A DNA stretch of 41,559 nt. Origin: Syntrophomonas sp. UBA1368. GTDB lineage: Bacteria; Bacillota; Syntrophomonadia; Syntrophomonadales; Syntrophomonadaceae. Positions within the stretch are counted from its first letter, which is position 1, and each line of letters opens with the position of its first letter. Shown in pieces: positions 40,181-41,559 of the stretch. The notes beneath the pieces were generated by a model. It saw nothing but the letters and a program-made list of their open reading frames with translations, was not told the DNA's origin and did not search any database. Where the stretch lies: contig DBRM01000048.1 of NCBI GenBank assembly GCA_002305965.1, forward strand, positions 19,911-61,469, written 5' to 3'. The position numbers and the translations under genes were made by a program.

Positions 40181-40618
40181 TTATTTAATTATCAAAACCG
40201 GGACTTTAGATAAACGAGTCACTTTGTCTGAGACACTGCCGAGAGTAAATTCCTGAAATTTATTGAGTCTGCGGCTGCCCATTATAACCAAATCAAAGTC
40301 GGCGCTATTTTCAATTACGTCTAAAATCAATTGAGCAGGTTCTCCTCCGGCTTTTTTCACTTGACAGTTGACCCCTTCAGCCTGAAATAAGTTCTCATAT
40401 TTTTGTAACAAGGCCAGTGAAGCTTCTCTTAACTTGTCAAGTTTCTCAGCGTTGTGCAATTTTGTAACATCAACACTGCTGCTGTCGTAGACATTGAACA
40501 ATACGATCGAGCCTATTACTGAAGATTTGGCCAAATTTAACGCCATATCAACAGCCCGGGCAGATTGTTCAGAGTCATCAACTGCGACTAATACTTTGTT
40601 AAAAAACGAATTGCCCAA
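40181..40618 (-). CDS. Universal stress protein (UspA family)
   Basis: A 145-residue single Usp domain. It begins NKVLVAVDDSEQSARAVDMAL (about 7-27) and ends with the nucleotide region DLVIMGSRRLNKFQEFTLGSVSDKVTRLSKVPVLIIK. The ATP-binding type has G-x2-G-x9-G-[ST]; here the second glycine is replaced (GSRR), so ATP binding is uncertain, although the later GS is kept. Such proteins accumulate under starvation or other stress. The TTG start at 40618 has a strong AAAGGAGG upstream. A sigma-A-like promoter lies at 40646-40674 and a terminator follows, so it is a single-gene unit. Confidence 0.92.
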   Translation of the reverse strand: MGNSFFNKVLVAVDDSEQSARAVDMALNLAKSSVIGSIVLFNVYDSSSVDVTKLHNAEKLDKLREASLALLQKYENLFQAEGVNCQVKKAGGEPAQLILDVIENSADFDLVIMGSRRLNKFQEFTLGSVSDKVTRLSKVPVLIIK

Positions 40619-40645
40619 CTTAAAAACCTCCTTTTTTATTATAAT

Positions 40646-40674
40646 ATTATATAATTATCCACGGTATAAATAAA
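40646..40674 (-). promoter_or_regulatory. Probable sigma-A promoter of the universal stress protein gene
   Basis: On the minus strand TTTATT, a 17-bp spacer and a perfect TATAAT lie 28 bp upstream of the TTG start. The -35 box is weak and the surrounding region is A/T-rich, so chance similarity is possible. Confidence 0.45.
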
Positions 40675-40770
40675 CTGATTCCAAGGTTTTATAAACGCTG
40701 CTGATATTTCTCGCTGGTTTTTTCATTTGTTAGGGGCAGGCAAGGTCTTCCAGTGAATTTTACCGCCAAA

Positions 40771-40786
40771 TGGCAGGAAATTTGCT
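40771..40786 (+). promoter_or_regulatory. Sigma-54 promoter of the TAXI transporter gene
   Basis: TGGCAGGAAATTTGCT matches the -24/-12 consensus with exact GG-N10-GC spacing, 106 bp before the ATG at 40892. No TGACA cluster was found 100-170 bp upstream, so a different activator may be used. A/T-rich sequence just downstream could also act as a weak sigma-A promoter. Confidence 0.7.
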
Positions 40787-40891
40787 TTGCTTTGTACAAT
40801 ATATATTAGAATAGTCATATGAAATAATGAAAAAGAGGGGGGACGAGTTTAAACAGGTAAAATCAATAAATTTTACATAGGAGGTTACTAA

Positions 40892-41559
40892 ATGATCAAA
40901 TATCGTAAACATGGATTGGCTTTATTACTTATTGTTGCATTGCTGGCTTTGGCATTGGCAGGATGCGGCAGCAAGGCGGAGGACCAGGATGCCGACAAGG
41001 CACAACCCAAAGTTGACACAACCTTTATCAATATTGCCACAGGTGGTACAGCTGGAACCTATTATCCCCTGGGCGGAGCGATTGCTGAAATACTGAACAA
41101 AAACATTGAGGGAGTTAATGCCACAGCAGAGTCGACAGGTGCTTCTGTTGCCAATATAAATCTCCTCAAGGAAGGTAATGTACAGATAGCTTTTGTTCAG
41201 AACGATATTACTTATTACGCTGATAAAGGCGAAGAAATGTTCAAAGACCAGAAAGTTGAAGGGTTAAAGGCATTGGCTACGATTTATCCTGAAACAGTAC
41301 AGCTGATCACTTTGGCTAATAACAATATAAAATCAGTGGCTGACCTGAAAGGCAAAAAAGTAGCTGTAGGTGCTGCCGGCAGTGGTGTTGAAGCTAACGC
41401 CCGCCAGATCATGGCTGCGGAAGGAATTACCTATGACGATATTGATGAACAGTATCTGTCTTTTGCAGAAGCTGCCAATGGATTGAAAGACGGCAATATT
41501 GATGCCGGATTTATTACGGCAGGATTTCCCACTGCAGCGATCCAGGACTTATCTGCACA
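40892..41559 (+). CDS. TAXI-family TRAP transporter solute-binding lipoprotein (3' end outside the window)
   Basis: The frame is open to the right edge, giving the first 222 residues. Residues 1-24 are a lipoprotein signal with lipobox LAGC and the lipidated Cys at 25. The mature part continues INIATGGTAGTYYPLGGAIAE, followed by ESTGASVANINLLKEG and VQIAFVQNDI, the pattern of TAXI (TRAP-associated extracytoplasmic immunogenic) binding proteins. In a monoderm it would be anchored outside the membrane and deliver a carboxylate such as a dicarboxylate or amino acid to a fused DctQM-type permease, probably encoded further right. TAGGAGGTT stands before the ATG. The sigma-54 promoter upstream suggests expression linked to the same kind of nutritional signal as the acyl-CoA operons. 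Confidence 0.92.
   Translation, partial: MIKYRKHGLALLLIVALLALALAGCGSKAEDQDADKAQPKVDTTFINIATGGTAGTYYPLGGAIAEILNKNIEGVNATAESTGASVANINLLKEGNVQIAFVQNDITYYADKGEEMFKDQKVEGLKALATIYPETVQLITLANNNIKSVADLKGKKVAVGAAGSGVEANARQIMAAEGITYDDIDEQYLSFAEAANGLKDGNIDAGFITAGFPTAAIQDLSA

Noticed and set aside
1..41559. CRISPR arrays, insertion sequences, tRNA or rRNA genes
   Set aside because: Looked for on both strands; no regularly spaced direct repeats, transposase-like proteins, or recognisable tRNA/rRNA segments were seen.

Overview
The window looks like part of the chromosome of an anaerobic, endospore-forming member of the Firmicutes (Clostridia, Peptococcaceae/Syntrophomonadaceae-like). The evidence is a small acid-soluble spore protein of the Tlp family, strong AGGAGG ribosome-binding sites with several TTG/GTG starts, an SLH-domain surface protein, two rubredoxins, an indolepyruvate-type ferredoxin oxidoreductase, and a very dense set of acyl-CoA genes of the kind found in fatty-, amino- or aromatic-acid degrading (often syntrophic) anaerobes. 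The genus cannot be fixed from the sequence alone. No rRNA, tRNA, CRISPR array or insertion sequence was recognised.

Left part (1-22.9 kb, all minus strand). At the left edge is a cytoplasmic PAS histidine kinase, followed by the first 13 codons of what is probably its response regulator. Next come four acyl-CoA operons. Operon A runs 9946->1572: acyl-CoA dehydrogenase, two thiolase-fold proteins, an SCP2-DUF35 fusion, a DUF35 protein, a second acyl-CoA dehydrogenase, a CoA-transferase/hydrolase and an enoyl-CoA hydratase. Operon B runs 12838->10304: acyl-CoA dehydrogenase and CoA-transferase. Operon C runs 16025->13232: MaoC hydratase, two-subunit CoA-transferase and a beta-keto acid cleavage enzyme. 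Operon D runs 22644->16370: a 608-residue acyl-CoA dehydrogenase, another acyl-CoA dehydrogenase, CoA-transferase, PHP-domain protein and a near-copy of the operon A thiolase-fold protein.

The main result is that all four operons begin with a well-formed sigma-54 (-24/-12) promoter about 70-80 bp before the first gene. About 120-165 bp upstream of each promoter lies a cluster of TGACA half-sites. Terminator-like hairpins close operons B, C and D just before the next control region. This reads as one sigma-54/enhancer-binding-protein regulon, and the two-component system at the left edge is the obvious candidate controller (compare AtoSC of E. coli). The three thiolase-fold proteins lack the nucleophilic cysteine and sit with DUF35 partners. 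They may form a retro-aldolase-like complex, rather than a thiolase, inside a beta-oxidation-like route.

Middle part (23.1-28.3 kb): galE, a GT2 glycosyltransferase, tlp, tandem rubredoxins and an SLH-domain protein with a long array of degenerate short repeats.

Right part (28.6-41.6 kb): a five-gene redox operon (FrhB-like, IorA, IorB, GlcD-like, GlcF-like) that could carry a 2-hydroxy acid through a 2-oxo acid to an acyl-CoA; a hotdog thioesterase; hflX with a LytR-CpsA-Psr gene; a minus-strand set of VOC protein, glycerate kinase and flavin-reductase-like protein; a universal stress protein; and the start of a TAXI-type TRAP transporter binding lipoprotein, which also has a sigma-54-type promoter.
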